33,144 nt of DNA from JAVBQJ01 sp031549115 (GCA_031549115.1 JAVBQJ010000121.1:1-33144), one strand, 5' to 3'; shown: positions 22,807 to 30,859, counted from the first letter of the stretch. A program made the numbers and translations. The notes: generated by a model from the sequence alone, not told the origin.

Positions 22807-23565
22807 ATGAAACAAGCCAGATGGAAGCAGAGCCGTGCCGCGGTATCGCATCCGGAACATGCCGTTTTCACCTTGATAGAACTCCTGGTTGTGATCGCGA
22901 TCATCGCCATCCTCGCCAGCATGCTGCTGCCGGCCCTGTCCAAAGCCCGGGCGGCGGCGCAGACGATCAAGTGTTTGTCCAACGAGAAACAGATCGGTCT
23001 TGCCGCCATGCTGTACAGCAACGACTTCAACGATTGGGCGGTCTATGCCCATTTGACCACGCTTTATCACTATCTGGATTACCTGCCGAAGGAATCCGCG
23101 GTCTGCCCGGTGGAGGCCAACGTCAGCCCGACCGGCAACCAGGAAAAGACCTGCTACGGAAAAAACCATTGGTCGTACGGTGTGGCCGAACCGGGAACCG
23201 GCGACAAGCCGCTGCAGAAGCTTTCCGGCGTGGATCGCTGGGGGCGTAGCTCCAAGGTGATCTACTTTTCCGAGTCGACGCTGTGGGGCGTTACCTATAC
23301 CGGAGTCACGACGCCCGGGCCGTATGTGCAATTCTTTTATGCCTACGGTTGTTATCCGGGGTGCGTCAACAGCGAGTATCCGGTGAATCTGCGCCACGGG
23401 GAAACCGCCAATGTCGTATTCGGCGACGGACACGCGGAAAAATTGACCCGCCCGGATTTCATGGACGGCGGCGTGAACGGTCCGTGGATGCCCCGGATGA
23501 CGTGGCCCGGCGGCAATTATCCGGATGGCGGCGAAGTCGCCATTGTCGAATTCCCGGCTCTGTAG
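22807..23565 (+). CDS. H-X9-DG pseudopilin-like protein, module C
   Basis: 252 residues. A 20-residue leader rich in Lys, Arg and His precedes FTLIELLVVIAIIAI; the residue before the Phe is Val instead of Gly. Then LLPALSKARAAAQ, KCLSNEKQIG (Cys56), a second Cys-Pro (AVCPVE) and H-X9-DG at His197/Asp207-Gly208. GGAG lies ten bases upstream of the ATG. First gene of the module C operon; the exported DUF6259 protein begins 10 bp after its stop. Its leader is longer than those of the other two pseudopilins. Expected to sit in the inner membrane; individual function unknown. Confidence 0.88.
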   Translation: MKQARWKQSRAAVSHPEHAVFTLIELLVVIAIIAILASMLLPALSKARAAAQTIKCLSNEKQIGLAAMLYSNDFNDWAVYAHLTTLYHYLDYLPKESAVCPVEANVSPTGNQEKTCYGKNHWSYGVAEPGTGDKPLQKLSGVDRWGRSSKVIYFSESTLWGVTYTGVTTPGPYVQFFYAYGCYPGCVNSEYPVNLRHGETANVVFGDGHAEKLTRPDFMDGGVNGPWMPRMTWPGGNYPDGGEVAIVEFPAL

Positions 23566-23575
23566 GATTCGAATC

Positions 23576-26500
23576 ATGTGGATTTTCGTGAAACAATGGC
23601 GCCGCCGGATGTTGCTCCCGGTATTCGGGCTGGCGGCGGTGGCGGGTATGGGAGCGCCGCCGGTGTGGGAGGTGGTCAATACCGGCACCGGTACCGGCTT
23701 TGAAGCCGCCGCCCGGATTTCCGGCGTACCATCCCCCGAATACGGCGTCGTGGAAACCGACGCGGCGGGGCGCGAACTGCACCGGGTCGCGTATCAGGAA
23801 CTGCCGGACGGGCTTCTGTGGCAGGTGCCGGGGACGCTGCGGCCGGGGGAACGGCGTTTTTTCCGTCCGGCGACTGCGGCGGAGTCGGTGCCGTCCGCGC
23901 CGGAATCCGCATTGACGCAATGGCGTAACGGCGATACTCTGGTGGTGGCCAACGGCTACTACGCCGCGGAATTTCAGCCGGATAACCGCGATATCCTGCC
24001 GCGTCTGCGCGCCGCGGCGGGGGATACGGGGTCGGCGGATGTCTTTCTGGACGACCGCTTGACCGGGTGGGAGGATGGAGTGGAATACCGCCTGGCCTAT
24101 GGACCGTGCCATTACCGGCTGGAACAATCCGGACCGCTGGCGGCGACGGTGGCGGTGTATGGCGAATTCCGCGCCGAGCCCGCGGGCGATACCGTCGCCC
24201 GGGCGGTATATCGTTTTCACTTTTCCAACGCGTCTCCGGTGATCGGGGTCGAAGCGGTCGTTTCTGCCGTTGCCGGACAGCGCTTTCGAGAGCTGCATTT
24301 CCTGCAGGTGAGTTCGCGAGGCGGCGGTTATGGCGAATGGAGCGCCGCAACCGGCGAAGCCGGGCAATTCACCGGATCGCGGCGGCAGTGGCAGGCGTCC
24401 GGCTGGGGCGTGATGCATGACCGGGAGCGGGCGCTGGGCGTGCTCGGAGAACAGATTTCCTTTTACGACGATCCACACGGCTGGTGCCAGTATGTGAAAG
24501 CCTTTGCCGGAGCGTGGGGCGAAGCGGCGGAACGAAAATTGACCGGGCACATTCTGGCCGCGCCATGGTATGGGGCGGGCGGCATGCGCTGGGTGCTGGC
24601 GGAATCCGGCATGCTTCTCACTGCGCAGGCCTGTACCCCGGCGGTCGCAACGGAAGTTGCTTCCGCCGGGGCGGCGGAAATCGCCGGTGACGGGTGGCGC
24701 GCACGCTTCGGCCGCGACGGCGTATTGGAGCATTTGAGCGGCAATGAAGCGAAGGACAGTATCATCGGGTCCGGAGCTGGGCGCTGCGCCTGGCGGGTCG
24801 AACTGACCGGTCCGGACGGCAAAAAACGGCTGCTGGACAACCGCGGCTGTGCGTTGCCGCAACGTTCCGGCGGGGAACAGGCGTTGCGTTTCCGCTGGGA
24901 ATTGCCCGGAGGCGGGACGGTGGAAACCGATTGGACGGCGGCGACGGACGGCCTGCATGGCCGTATCCGGGTGCAGGGCGCGAATATCGCTTTATCGCGG
25001 GTGGATTTCCCGGTTTTCGGCCGGATGGGGAGCGTGGGCATCACCGATCTGGTGCTGCCGGCGCGGAACTGGGGCAAACTGCTGACCGGTTTTCGCGGTA
25101 CGATCGACAGCTCCTATCCGTCGTGCAACTGGCCGATGCAGTTCGCCGGCTGGCTGGAAAACGGCGCCGGTCTCTATTGGGGCGTCGAAGATGGAGGCGC
25201 GGAGCTGAAGCGGCTGCGCGGCACCGCCGGCGGCGAATTCAGCCTGACGATGTATCCGGCCGATTACGGCGTCAAGGGCGCCGGTTTCGACCCCGGTTAC
25301 GATTCGGTATTGCAGGTGGTGCCGGGAACGTGGACGGCGGTCGCCAAACGTTATCGCGACTGGGCGCTCCGACAGCCGTGGTGTGCGCGCGGAGCGCTGG
25401 AACAACGCGACGATATTCCCCGGATACTGCGCGACGGCTTCTACTGGATGCGGGTCGAAGGCGAACCGGCGTATGTCGCTGGAGTGATGGACAAACTTCA
25501 GCGCTTCTTTGATGTCCCGGTGGCCGGACACCTTTACAACTGGCACCGGATTCCGTGGGATAACGATTACCCGCATTTCCGTCCGGCGCGTTACGATCTG
25601 GCGGCGCTGGCGCGGGAGCTGCGACAGCGGCAGCTGGCGCTGATGCCGTATATCAACGGACGCATCTGGGATACCGATACCGACGACTTCCCGACCGAGG
25701 GGCTGGCGGCGGCGTGCCGGCCGCCGGAGGGGGGGTATTATACCGAAGAGTACGGCAACGGCGAAATTTTCGCGCCGATGTGCCCGGCGTCGGAAATCTG
25801 GCAGCGGAAGATGTTCGAGGTGACGCGCTGGCTGTTCGAAGACGAAGGTGTTGACGCGGTCTATCTCGACCAGATCGCCTCCGGCGCCCCGTGCCTGTGC
25901 ATGAATACCGCTCACGGCCACCCCGCCGGCGGGGGGCCGTTCTGGCGCGAGGGCTTCCGGCAGTTGCTCGGAAAGCTGCAGACCCTGACGGAAAATACCG
26001 GACGGTTCCTGACCACCGAGGACAACGCCGAATGCTATATCGACGAAATCGACGCCTTTCTGTGCTGGGATACCCGTTACCCGGACGATATTCCGCTTCA
26101 CGCCGCGGTTTACAGCGACCGGCGCATCCTGATCGGCACCCAGGTGTCGGAGCTGGATTCGCCGGAGGCGGCGGCGGCCAAAGCCGGGCGGGATTTGCGC
26201 TGGGGCGCGCAATTGGGGTGGACGGGCGATTGGCTGATGCAGCCGCGGCATTGGCGTTCGCGCCGGATTCTGGCCGAATTCGCCCGCGCCCGGCTGGCGT
26301 GGAAGCAGTTTTTGAGCTACGGCGAATATATGGACGAAGCCGAAGTGACCGGCCAGGGGACGGTCGGGGCCGGCTGGTATGGGCAGGACGGCACGGCAAC
26401 CATGGCCGAAACCCCGGCGGTGGCGGGCAGCGTCTGGCGCGACTCCGCCGGAGATACGGGAGTGGTATTGGTCAACGCCGACCGGGTGGCGCACACGGTG

Positions 26501-27598
26501 GATATCCGGTTGCCGCCGGCGTTGCGGCAGCGGGCGCTGGCGCTCGCGGACGCGGCGGGGGCCACGGAAGCGGTCGCCGGTGACGGCACGACCGCCCGGT
26601 TGCGGCTGGAAGCGCATTCCGCCCGGCTGCTGCAGGCTTCGGAAGAGCCGTGGCAACCGGCGGCACTGCCGCCCGGCGAAATCGGCTATGAGACCGGAGT
26701 ACGGGTTTCCGGCGGTGTGCTCCGGGGAGATGGCGCGGTCGACGCGGTATTGTATTACCGGCTGCCGCCGGAAGAACGGGGCGCGGTGATCCGGCTGGCG
26801 TTGCCGGATGGCGTGATCGCGCAACCGGCCTCCGGCTTCGTGTTGCCGCTCGGTATTTCCACCGGAGAAATTCCGTTACGGCTGCATGGGACGGATACGA
26901 CGCGGGAGGGAACCTGGGTGCCTGAGGTCGTGATCGAACGGCGCTTCCGGAAGGACGGGATTGCGGTGGAAGCTGCGGCGAAAACGCTTTCCCTCAGTGC
27001 AGCCGGGCCGGTCACGGTGGATGGCGTGCTCGACGAGTGGCAGGATGCGCATTGGCTGCATCTGGACGGAACCTCCGGCAATCGCTTTCTTGCCGGGCAA
27101 TGGAGCGGTCCGGAGGATCTGTCGGCGCAAATCGCGGTCCGGCGCGACGGCGGCGGCCGCCTGTGTTTCGCGCTGATGGTCCGGGACGACATTCACTGCG
27201 ACGCGCCGTCCGGGAGTGAAATCTGGCGCGGCGACAGTGTCCAGATGGCATTCGATCCGGGACGCAAGGCCGGGCGCCGTCCGGAAACCGGCGACTTCGA
27301 ATTCGCGGTGAGTACGGCGCCGGCGGGAACGCAGGTACATTTTTTCACCGGTGAACGTCCATCGGAAATGGAGGCCGCGACCCGGCGTGACGCGCACGCC
27401 GGGGTGACTTTTTACGAGTTGGCTTTACCGCTGCGTCTGTTTGCGGCCGGCATTCCGGCGGAGGGGGCGTTGCCGGAAATCGGCTTCACGTTCACGGTCA
27501 ACGACGCGGATGCCGCCGGAGTACCCTCCGGCTGGCTGGAGTGGACGCCGGGAATCTGCGGAGCGAAGCGCCCGGACCTTTACGGCGTGATCCGGTGA
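23576..27598 (+). CDS. giant exported DUF6259-type glycoside-hydrolase-like protein with C-terminal CBM9-like domain
   Basis: 1340 residues. A basic N-terminus and hydrophobic stretch (MLLPVFGLAAVAGMGA) form a signal peptide or anchor. A beta-rich N-terminal part of about 600 residues is followed by a barrel-like region with YRDWALRQPWC, HLYNWHRIPWDNDYPH, GVDAVYLDQIASG (about 755-767) and TTEDNAECYIDEIDAFLCWD (about 814-833). These match the DUF6259 proteins of Lentisphaerota as I know them. Residues about 1140-1340 form a CBM9/DOMON-like sandwich (VDGVLDEWQDAHW, IWRGDSVQMAFDPG). Predicted to degrade an extracellular polysaccharide; reaction and catalytic residues are not established. The ATG at 23576 has AGGA 8 bases upstream; the open frame extends further up, but into the preceding gene. 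It lies 10 bp from each neighbour, so it is one operon. Confidence 0.8.
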   Translation: MWIFVKQWRRRMLLPVFGLAAVAGMGAPPVWEVVNTGTGTGFEAAARISGVPSPEYGVVETDAAGRELHRVAYQELPDGLLWQVPGTLRPGERRFFRPATAAESVPSAPESALTQWRNGDTLVVANGYYAAEFQPDNRDILPRLRAAAGDTGSADVFLDDRLTGWEDGVEYRLAYGPCHYRLEQSGPLAATVAVYGEFRAEPAGDTVARAVYRFHFSNASPVIGVEAVVSAVAGQRFRELHFLQVSSRGGGYGEWSAATGEAGQFTGSRRQWQASGWGVMHDRERALGVLGEQISFYDDPHGWCQYVKAFAGAWGEAAERKLTGHILAAPWYGAGGMRWVLAESGMLLTAQACTPAVATEVASAGAAEIAGDGWRARFGRDGVLEHLSGNEAKDSIIGSGAGRCAWRVELTGPDGKKRLLDNRGCALPQRSGGEQALRFRWELPGGGTVETDWTAATDGLHGRIRVQGANIALSRVDFPVFGRMGSVGITDLVLPARNWGKLLTGFRGTIDSSYPSCNWPMQFAGWLENGAGLYWGVEDGGAELKRLRGTAGGEFSLTMYPADYGVKGAGFDPGYDSVLQVVPGTWTAVAKRYRDWALRQPWCARGALEQRDDIPRILRDGFYWMRVEGEPAYVAGVMDKLQRFFDVPVAGHLYNWHRIPWDNDYPHFRPARYDLAALARELRQRQLALMPYINGRIWDTDTDDFPTEGLAAACRPPEGGYYTEEYGNGEIFAPMCPASEIWQRKMFEVTRWLFEDEGVDAVYLDQIASGAPCLCMNTAHGHPAGGGPFWREGFRQLLGKLQTLTENTGRFLTTEDNAECYIDEIDAFLCWDTRYPDDIPLHAAVYSDRRILIGTQVSELDSPEAAAAKAGRDLRWGAQLGWTGDWLMQPRHWRSRRILAEFARARLAWKQFLSYGEYMDEAEVTGQGTVGAGWYGQDGTATMAETPAVAGSVWRDSAGDTGVVLVNADRVAHTVDIRLPPALRQRALALADAAGATEAVAGDGTTARLRLEAHSARLLQASEEPWQPAALPPGEIGYETGVRVSGGVLRGDGAVDAVLYYRLPPEERGAVIRLALPDGVIAQPASGFVLPLGISTGEIPLRLHGTDTTREGTWVPEVVIERRFRKDGIAVEAAAKTLSLSAAGPVTVDGVLDEWQDAHWLHLDGTSGNRFLAGQWSGPEDLSAQIAVRRDGGGRLCFALMVRDDIHCDAPSGSEIWRGDSVQMAFDPGRKAGRRPETGDFEFAVSTAPAGTQVHFFTGERPSEMEAATRRDAHAGVTFYELALPLRLFAAGIPAEGALPEIGFTFTVNDADAAGVPSGWLEWTPGICGAKRPDLYGVIR

Positions 27599-27608
27599 GG
27601 GCGTGACG

Positions 27609-28517
27609 ATGGAAGCCATTATTCTGGATACGGACATCGACACGGATTGCGACGATGTCGGGGCGTTGTGTCTGCTGGCGGCTCTGGCCCGGCAGGGAAA
27701 AGCGAATCTTTTGGGAGTGATTGCCAGTGTCCATTGTCCGCCCGCCACCGGGCGGAACGTCCGCGACATCCTCGACGCGGCCGGGATGGGACGGATTCCG
27801 GTCGGCGTCAACCGGCATCACCCGGAACCGGCCGCGTACCGAGCCTGGAAGGAGACACAGCTCGAACGTTGTTATACCGGAAAACTGCGCCCGGGCAATT
27901 CCGGAAGGGACTGTTTCCGCGAAGCCGGAAGCCTTTACCGTGAATTGCTGCGGCAGGCCGCCGACCGGAGCGTGGTGATCTGCGCGATCGGTTTTCTGAC
28001 CGAACTTGCGGCTTTGCTGGAGGCGGGGGAGGCGCCGCTGATCGCCCGCAAGGTGAAACGGCTGGTGACCATGGCGGAACCGGATTGGCGGAGCGGGCGC
28101 GAAGCCTTCAATTGGAGCCGGAACGCGCCCGCGGCGAGCCGGGTGTTGGCGGAGTGGCCGACCGAGATTGTCCTGAGCCGGCTGGGCGGCGAGGTGTTGA
28201 CCGGGGCGGCACTGACGGCACTGCCGCCGGACAATCCGGAGCGTATCGCCTACCGGATCTGGAATCGCGGCGTGGAACCGGTGGCGCGACCGAGCTGGGA
28301 TCAGATCGCGGTCCTCGGCGCCGCGGGCATCCTGGAGGAGCACGGTTGGGTGGAGCGCTCCTGCTATGGGCGCATGACGATGGACCCCGAATCCGGGGAG
28401 TGCCGCCGCGTTTATACCGGAGAGGGCAAGCATTGCGAATGGCTGCCTGCGGAAACGTTCGATTGCGGCCGCCTGGAAGCCGTCATCGAACACGGCATGA
28501 TCGCACTGTGGCAATAG
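27609..28517 (+). CDS. nucleoside-hydrolase-like (IUNH family) protein
   Basis: 302 residues, the normal length for inosine-uridine preferring nucleoside hydrolases. The N-terminal calcium-binding signature is present as DTDIDTDCDDVGAL (residues 7-20), comparable to the family pattern DTDxGxDxDDxxAL but with Asp replacing the usual Gly. Further family-like pieces are ICAIGFLTELAALLE and KRLVTMA. Family members cleave the N-glycosidic bond of ribonucleosides, but diverged relatives may act on other ribosides. No signal peptide is seen. An ATG at 27609 with GAGG 8 bases upstream is preferred to the GTG at 27603. It is the last gene of module C, 10 bp after the DUF6259 gene, and converges on the rubredoxin gene. 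Being in a glycan module suggests a non-purine substrate, which is inference. Confidence 0.82.
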   Translation: MEAIILDTDIDTDCDDVGALCLLAALARQGKANLLGVIASVHCPPATGRNVRDILDAAGMGRIPVGVNRHHPEPAAYRAWKETQLERCYTGKLRPGNSGRDCFREAGSLYRELLRQAADRSVVICAIGFLTELAALLEAGEAPLIARKVKRLVTMAEPDWRSGREAFNWSRNAPAASRVLAEWPTEIVLSRLGGEVLTGAALTALPPDNPERIAYRIWNRGVEPVARPSWDQIAVLGAAGILEEHGWVERSCYGRMTMDPESGECRRVYTGEGKHCEWLPAETFDCGRLEAVIEHGMIALWQ

Positions 28518-28529
28518 CACCTCGCCAAA

Positions 28530-28567
28530 GAAAAAAGCGGGACGTCGCCATCCGGCAGCGCCCCGCT
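28530..28567 (-). terminator. terminator of the perR-dfx-fprA-rubredoxin operon
   Basis: On the minus strand AGCGGG (28562-28567) pairs with CCCGCT (28536-28541), with a further inner GCC/GGC stem, followed by TTTTTT (28531-28536). It lies 17 bases after the rubredoxin stop. In the opposite direction it may also slow transcription leaving the nucleoside hydrolase gene, although no T-run follows on that strand. Confidence 0.7.
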
Positions 28568-28583
28568 CTAAAAAAAAATGCGG

Positions 28584-28742
28584 TCAGTCTTCGGCGGTGA
28601 AGGACTCCTTGCCCGCGCCGCAGTCCGGACACACCCAGTTGCCGGGCAGGTCGTCGAACGCGGTTCCGGCCGGAACACTTTGCGACGCGTCGCCCACCGC
28701 CGGATCATACACGTAACCGCACACACACACATACTTTTTCAT
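28584..28742 (-). CDS. rubredoxin
   Basis: A 52-residue iron protein. The two iron-binding pairs are visible: CVCGY (Cys6, Cys8 in VCVCGYVYDP, where the first pair is C-x-C rather than the usual C-x-x-C) and WVCPDCG (Cys38, Cys41). The GY-YDP and LPxNWVCPxCG signatures are diagnostic. It donates electrons to the flavo-diiron protein and to superoxide reductase in the cytoplasm. A perfect AGGAGGTG lies upstream of the ATG. It starts 2 bases after the fprA stop and is the last gene of the operon, followed by a terminator. The shortened spacing of the first Cys pair is unusual and might affect the iron site; Cys6-x-Cys8 is what the bases read. Confidence 0.93.
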   Translation of the reverse strand: MKKYVCVCGYVYDPAVGDASQSVPAGTAFDDLPGNWVCPDCGAGKESFTAED

Positions 28743-28744
28743 AA

Positions 28745-29956
28745 TCACACCTCCTGTTGGTTCATGCGGGATGCCACTAAGGCTTTCCCGGTTTCAAATG
28801 CTTTCTGCAGGTCTTCCTTTGTCGGAACATATTGCGCCCGCAACGGCTCGGCGGTCATGCAAATGCCCATGGCACGCATCGCTTCGTCGATCTGCTTCGG
28901 CGCTTCGCCGCTCCAGCCGTAAGACCCGAAGGCGAAACCGCGCAAATTCTGCGGCTTCAACCCTTTCATATACGTCAGCACATCCGCCATCGTCGGGAAT
29001 ATCTGGTTGTTCATCGTCGGGCTGCCGATGGCGATCAGATCCGCGTCCATCAGCAGCGTCATCACCGCGCTGCGGTCGTTCGACGCCATCGAAACCACGT
29101 CGACCGCGCAACCGGCCGTGCGCATGCCGTCGGCAATGGCGAGCGCCATGGCTTCAGTGGAGTGCCACATGGTATCGTACAGGACGATGCCGCGCTTCTT
29201 GTCACGCTGCAACGCCCAGCGCCGGTAATTTTCCAACGGCGTTGCGAGCAACGAATCCCGCCATAACGGGCCGTGATCCGGCGCAATGATTTCGATATCC
29301 AGCTTCAAACCCGGAAGCGCGTCCAGCAGCGCCAGGATCTTCGGCGCCTGCAGCAACAGGATGTTGGCAAAATACTTCTTCGCCTCCTGCTCCAGCAGCC
29401 ACTTCGGCAATTCGTCCGCGAAAAGTCCGGTCGAAGCCAGGTGCATGCCGAACGCGTCCTGCGAAAACAGGACTTTTTCTTTGGCCAGATAGCTGACCAT
29501 GCTGTCGGGCCAATGCAGCATTCGGGTTTCGACGAATGTCAACGTATCGTCTCCGAGGCTGATGGAGTCGCCGTTTTTCACCGCGGTTACCGGCAGACCG
29601 GCGCCGAAGTGTGCCTTCAGCGCCTTCTCACCCATGATCGAAGCGAACAGCTTTTCCGGCTGAATGGTCGCCAGTGCGGCGGGAATCGAACCGGAATGGT
29701 CCATCTCCGAGTGGTTGCTGACCACATAGTCGATTTGAGCCGGATCGATCACGGAGCGGATGCGCGCCATCATTTCGTCGAAAAACGGCGCCTTGACCGT
29801 ATCGATCAGGGTCACCTTTTCCGCCAGGACCAGAAACGCGTTGTACGTGCTTCCCCGCGATGTCGTATAGCCGTGAAAATTACGGACGTTCCAGTCAATG
29901 GCACCGACCCAGTAGACCCGGTCGGTGACCCTGACCGCCTCGAAAAACTTTTCCAT
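28745..29956 (-). CDS. fprA: flavo-diiron protein (A-type flavoprotein, oxygen/NO reductase)
   Basis: 403 residues. The N-terminal metallo-beta-lactamase-like domain keeps all diiron ligands: HSEMDH (His82, Glu84, Asp86, plus His87), His148 in MLHWPDS, Asp167 in SQDAFG and His228 in APDHGP. A flavodoxin domain follows from about residue 253, with the FMN loop LYDTMWHSTEAMA and IGSPTMNN. It reduces O2 to water, or NO to N2O, using electrons from rubredoxin, and protects anaerobes in the cytoplasm. Its ATG directly follows the dfx stop codon (TAAATG), with GGGGA as the Shine-Dalgarno inside dfx. It is the third gene of the operon after perR and dfx; rubredoxin follows. Confidence 0.95.
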   Translation of the reverse strand: MEKFFEAVRVTDRVYWVGAIDWNVRNFHGYTTSRGSTYNAFLVLAEKVTLIDTVKAPFFDEMMARIRSVIDPAQIDYVVSNHSEMDHSGSIPAALATIQPEKLFASIMGEKALKAHFGAGLPVTAVKNGDSISLGDDTLTFVETRMLHWPDSMVSYLAKEKVLFSQDAFGMHLASTGLFADELPKWLLEQEAKKYFANILLLQAPKILALLDALPGLKLDIEIIAPDHGPLWRDSLLATPLENYRRWALQRDKKRGIVLYDTMWHSTEAMALAIADGMRTAGCAVDVVSMASNDRSAVMTLLMDADLIAIGSPTMNNQIFPTMADVLTYMKGLKPQNLRGFAFGSYGWSGEAPKQIDEAMRAMGICMTAEPLRAQYVPTKEDLQKAFETGKALVASRMNQQEV

Positions 29957-30334
29957 TTATTTTCCCCACAACCCGTGAATATTGCAATAGGCCCGCACTT
30001 TCAGGCCCGGTTGCATCGGCACGTAGAACTCCGCCACCGGCGCATCGCCCGGCTTCAGCTGCTTCCGGTTGACGTATTCGCCGTTGATGACTTCGATCCA
30101 TTCGATGAAATGCTCCGGCGTCATCGGGTGTGGTACCGAGCCGACCGAGACTTTGATCCCCTGCGCCGTGGCTTCCACCACCGGAAGATGTTTTTCCACG
30201 CCGGCGTCCATGCTTTTGAGCGCCTGCAACTGCATCGGCTCGCCGCAACATACCGGCGTGGCGCCGCTCTTCAGCACTTCCACCAACAGTCCGCAATGCT
30301 GACACCGGAACACTTCGAGATTTTCTGCTGCCAT
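29957..30334 (-). CDS. dfx: desulfoferrodoxin (2Fe superoxide reductase)
   Basis: 125 residues, full length for the two-domain type. The N-terminal desulforedoxin domain has Cys11, Cys14, Cys29 and Cys30 (FRCQHCG, VCCGEP) for a structural iron. The catalytic domain has the Fe(His)4(Cys) ligands: His49 (EKHLPVV, with the conserved Glu47-Lys48), His69 (SVPHPM), His75 (PEHFIEWI), and Cys117/His120 (YCNIHGLW). It reduces superoxide to hydrogen peroxide without releasing oxygen. AGGAG lies upstream of the ATG. It starts 16 bp after perR and abuts fprA with no gap. No peroxidase gene is present in this operon to remove the peroxide formed. Confidence 0.96.
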   Translation of the reverse strand: MAAENLEVFRCQHCGLLVEVLKSGATPVCCGEPMQLQALKSMDAGVEKHLPVVEATAQGIKVSVGSVPHPMTPEHFIEWIEVINGEYVNRKQLKPGDAPVAEFYVPMQPGLKVRAYCNIHGLWGK

Positions 30335-30350
30335 TTTTTTCTCTCCTCTT

Positions 30351-30734
30351 CTATTGGTTTTTGCACGAATCGCAGACCCCGGTCATTTCCAGGTGATAGG
30401 CATGACAGCGGGTTGCGCGCAATATCTTCTGCAGTACCATTTCCAACTCCCCGGCGTGCTCCAGACTATGCAGGTCGAAGACCCGGTCGCAGCTTTCGCA
30501 ACGCATGTGATGGTGCAACTCGGTGTTGCCGTCGAAGCGCTTCTGCGCCCCGGCGGTATGGAGCGCCAGCACCATGCCGTTACGGGTCAGCAAGTCCAGG
30601 TTCCGGTAGACCGTTCCCAGACTCAACTGCGGCATGGTGCCGCGCAGCATCGCGTGCAACTCGTCCGCCGTGGGGTGGCAGGTCACCGAACGCAGCTGTG
30701 CCAGAATCGCTTGCCGTTGTGCGCTGTGATTCAT
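30351..30734 (-). CDS. perR: PerR-type peroxide-sensing Fur-family repressor
   Basis: 127 residues. The winged helix contains HPTADELH and LGTVYRNLDLL. The regulatory-metal ligands fall at exactly the spacing of B. subtilis PerR His37, Asp85, His91, His93 and Asp104: here His20, Asp68, His74, His76 and Asp87. Structural zinc is held by Cys79/Cys82 and Cys121/Cys124. Asp rather than Glu at the last ligand is characteristic of PerR as opposed to Fur. It probably represses its own operon, with metal-catalysed oxidation by peroxide releasing it. Its own Shine-Dalgarno is weak (AGAGG 12 bases upstream), and a tiny ORF overlaps its start as ATGA. No clear PerR box (TTATAATnATTATAA) was seen near the promoter. 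Confidence 0.93.
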   Translation of the reverse strand: MNHSAQRQAILAQLRSVTCHPTADELHAMLRGTMPQLSLGTVYRNLDLLTRNGMVLALHTAGAQKRFDGNTELHHHMRCESCDRVFDLHSLEHAGELEMVLQKILRATRCHAYHLEMTGVCDSCKNQ

Positions 30735-30757
30735 AGGAAATTGATACCTCTTCTCAT
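30731..30757 (-). CDS. possible 8-codon leader ORF overlapping perR
   Basis: ATG at 30755-30757 encodes MRRGINFL and stops at TGA (30731-30733), which overlaps the perR start codon as ATGA. GGAGGG at 30763-30768 sits five bases upstream, a far better Shine-Dalgarno than perR has. Caveat: the predicted transcript begins near 30766, so the site might be partly outside the message. It could be a translational-coupling minicistron or chance. Confidence 0.35.
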   Translation of the reverse strand: MRRGINFL

Positions 30758-30772
30758 TTTTACCCTCCGGCT

Positions 30773-30800
30773 AATATAGGCGCGAAAAGCGGGAATACAA
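30773..30800 (-). promoter_or_regulatory. promoter of the perR operon
   Basis: On the minus strand TTGTAT (30795-30800), a 16-base spacer and TATATT (30773-30778). Upstream, AAAAAAACGGC occurs twice on the plus strand (30803-30813 and 30821-30831), 18 bp apart, in the region shared with the divergent purF-like promoter. Confidence 0.6.
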
Positions 30801-30859
30801 GTAAAAAAACGGCTTTTCTCAAAAAAACGGCGGGAATCCGGCTTTTTTATCCGGGGGAT

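Noticed and set aside
30803..30831. Two AAAAAAACGGC direct repeats as a PerR box or terminator
   Set aside because: They are not palindromic, do not resemble the PerR consensus, and no stable stem precedes the T-runs; kept only as a remark in the promoter entry.
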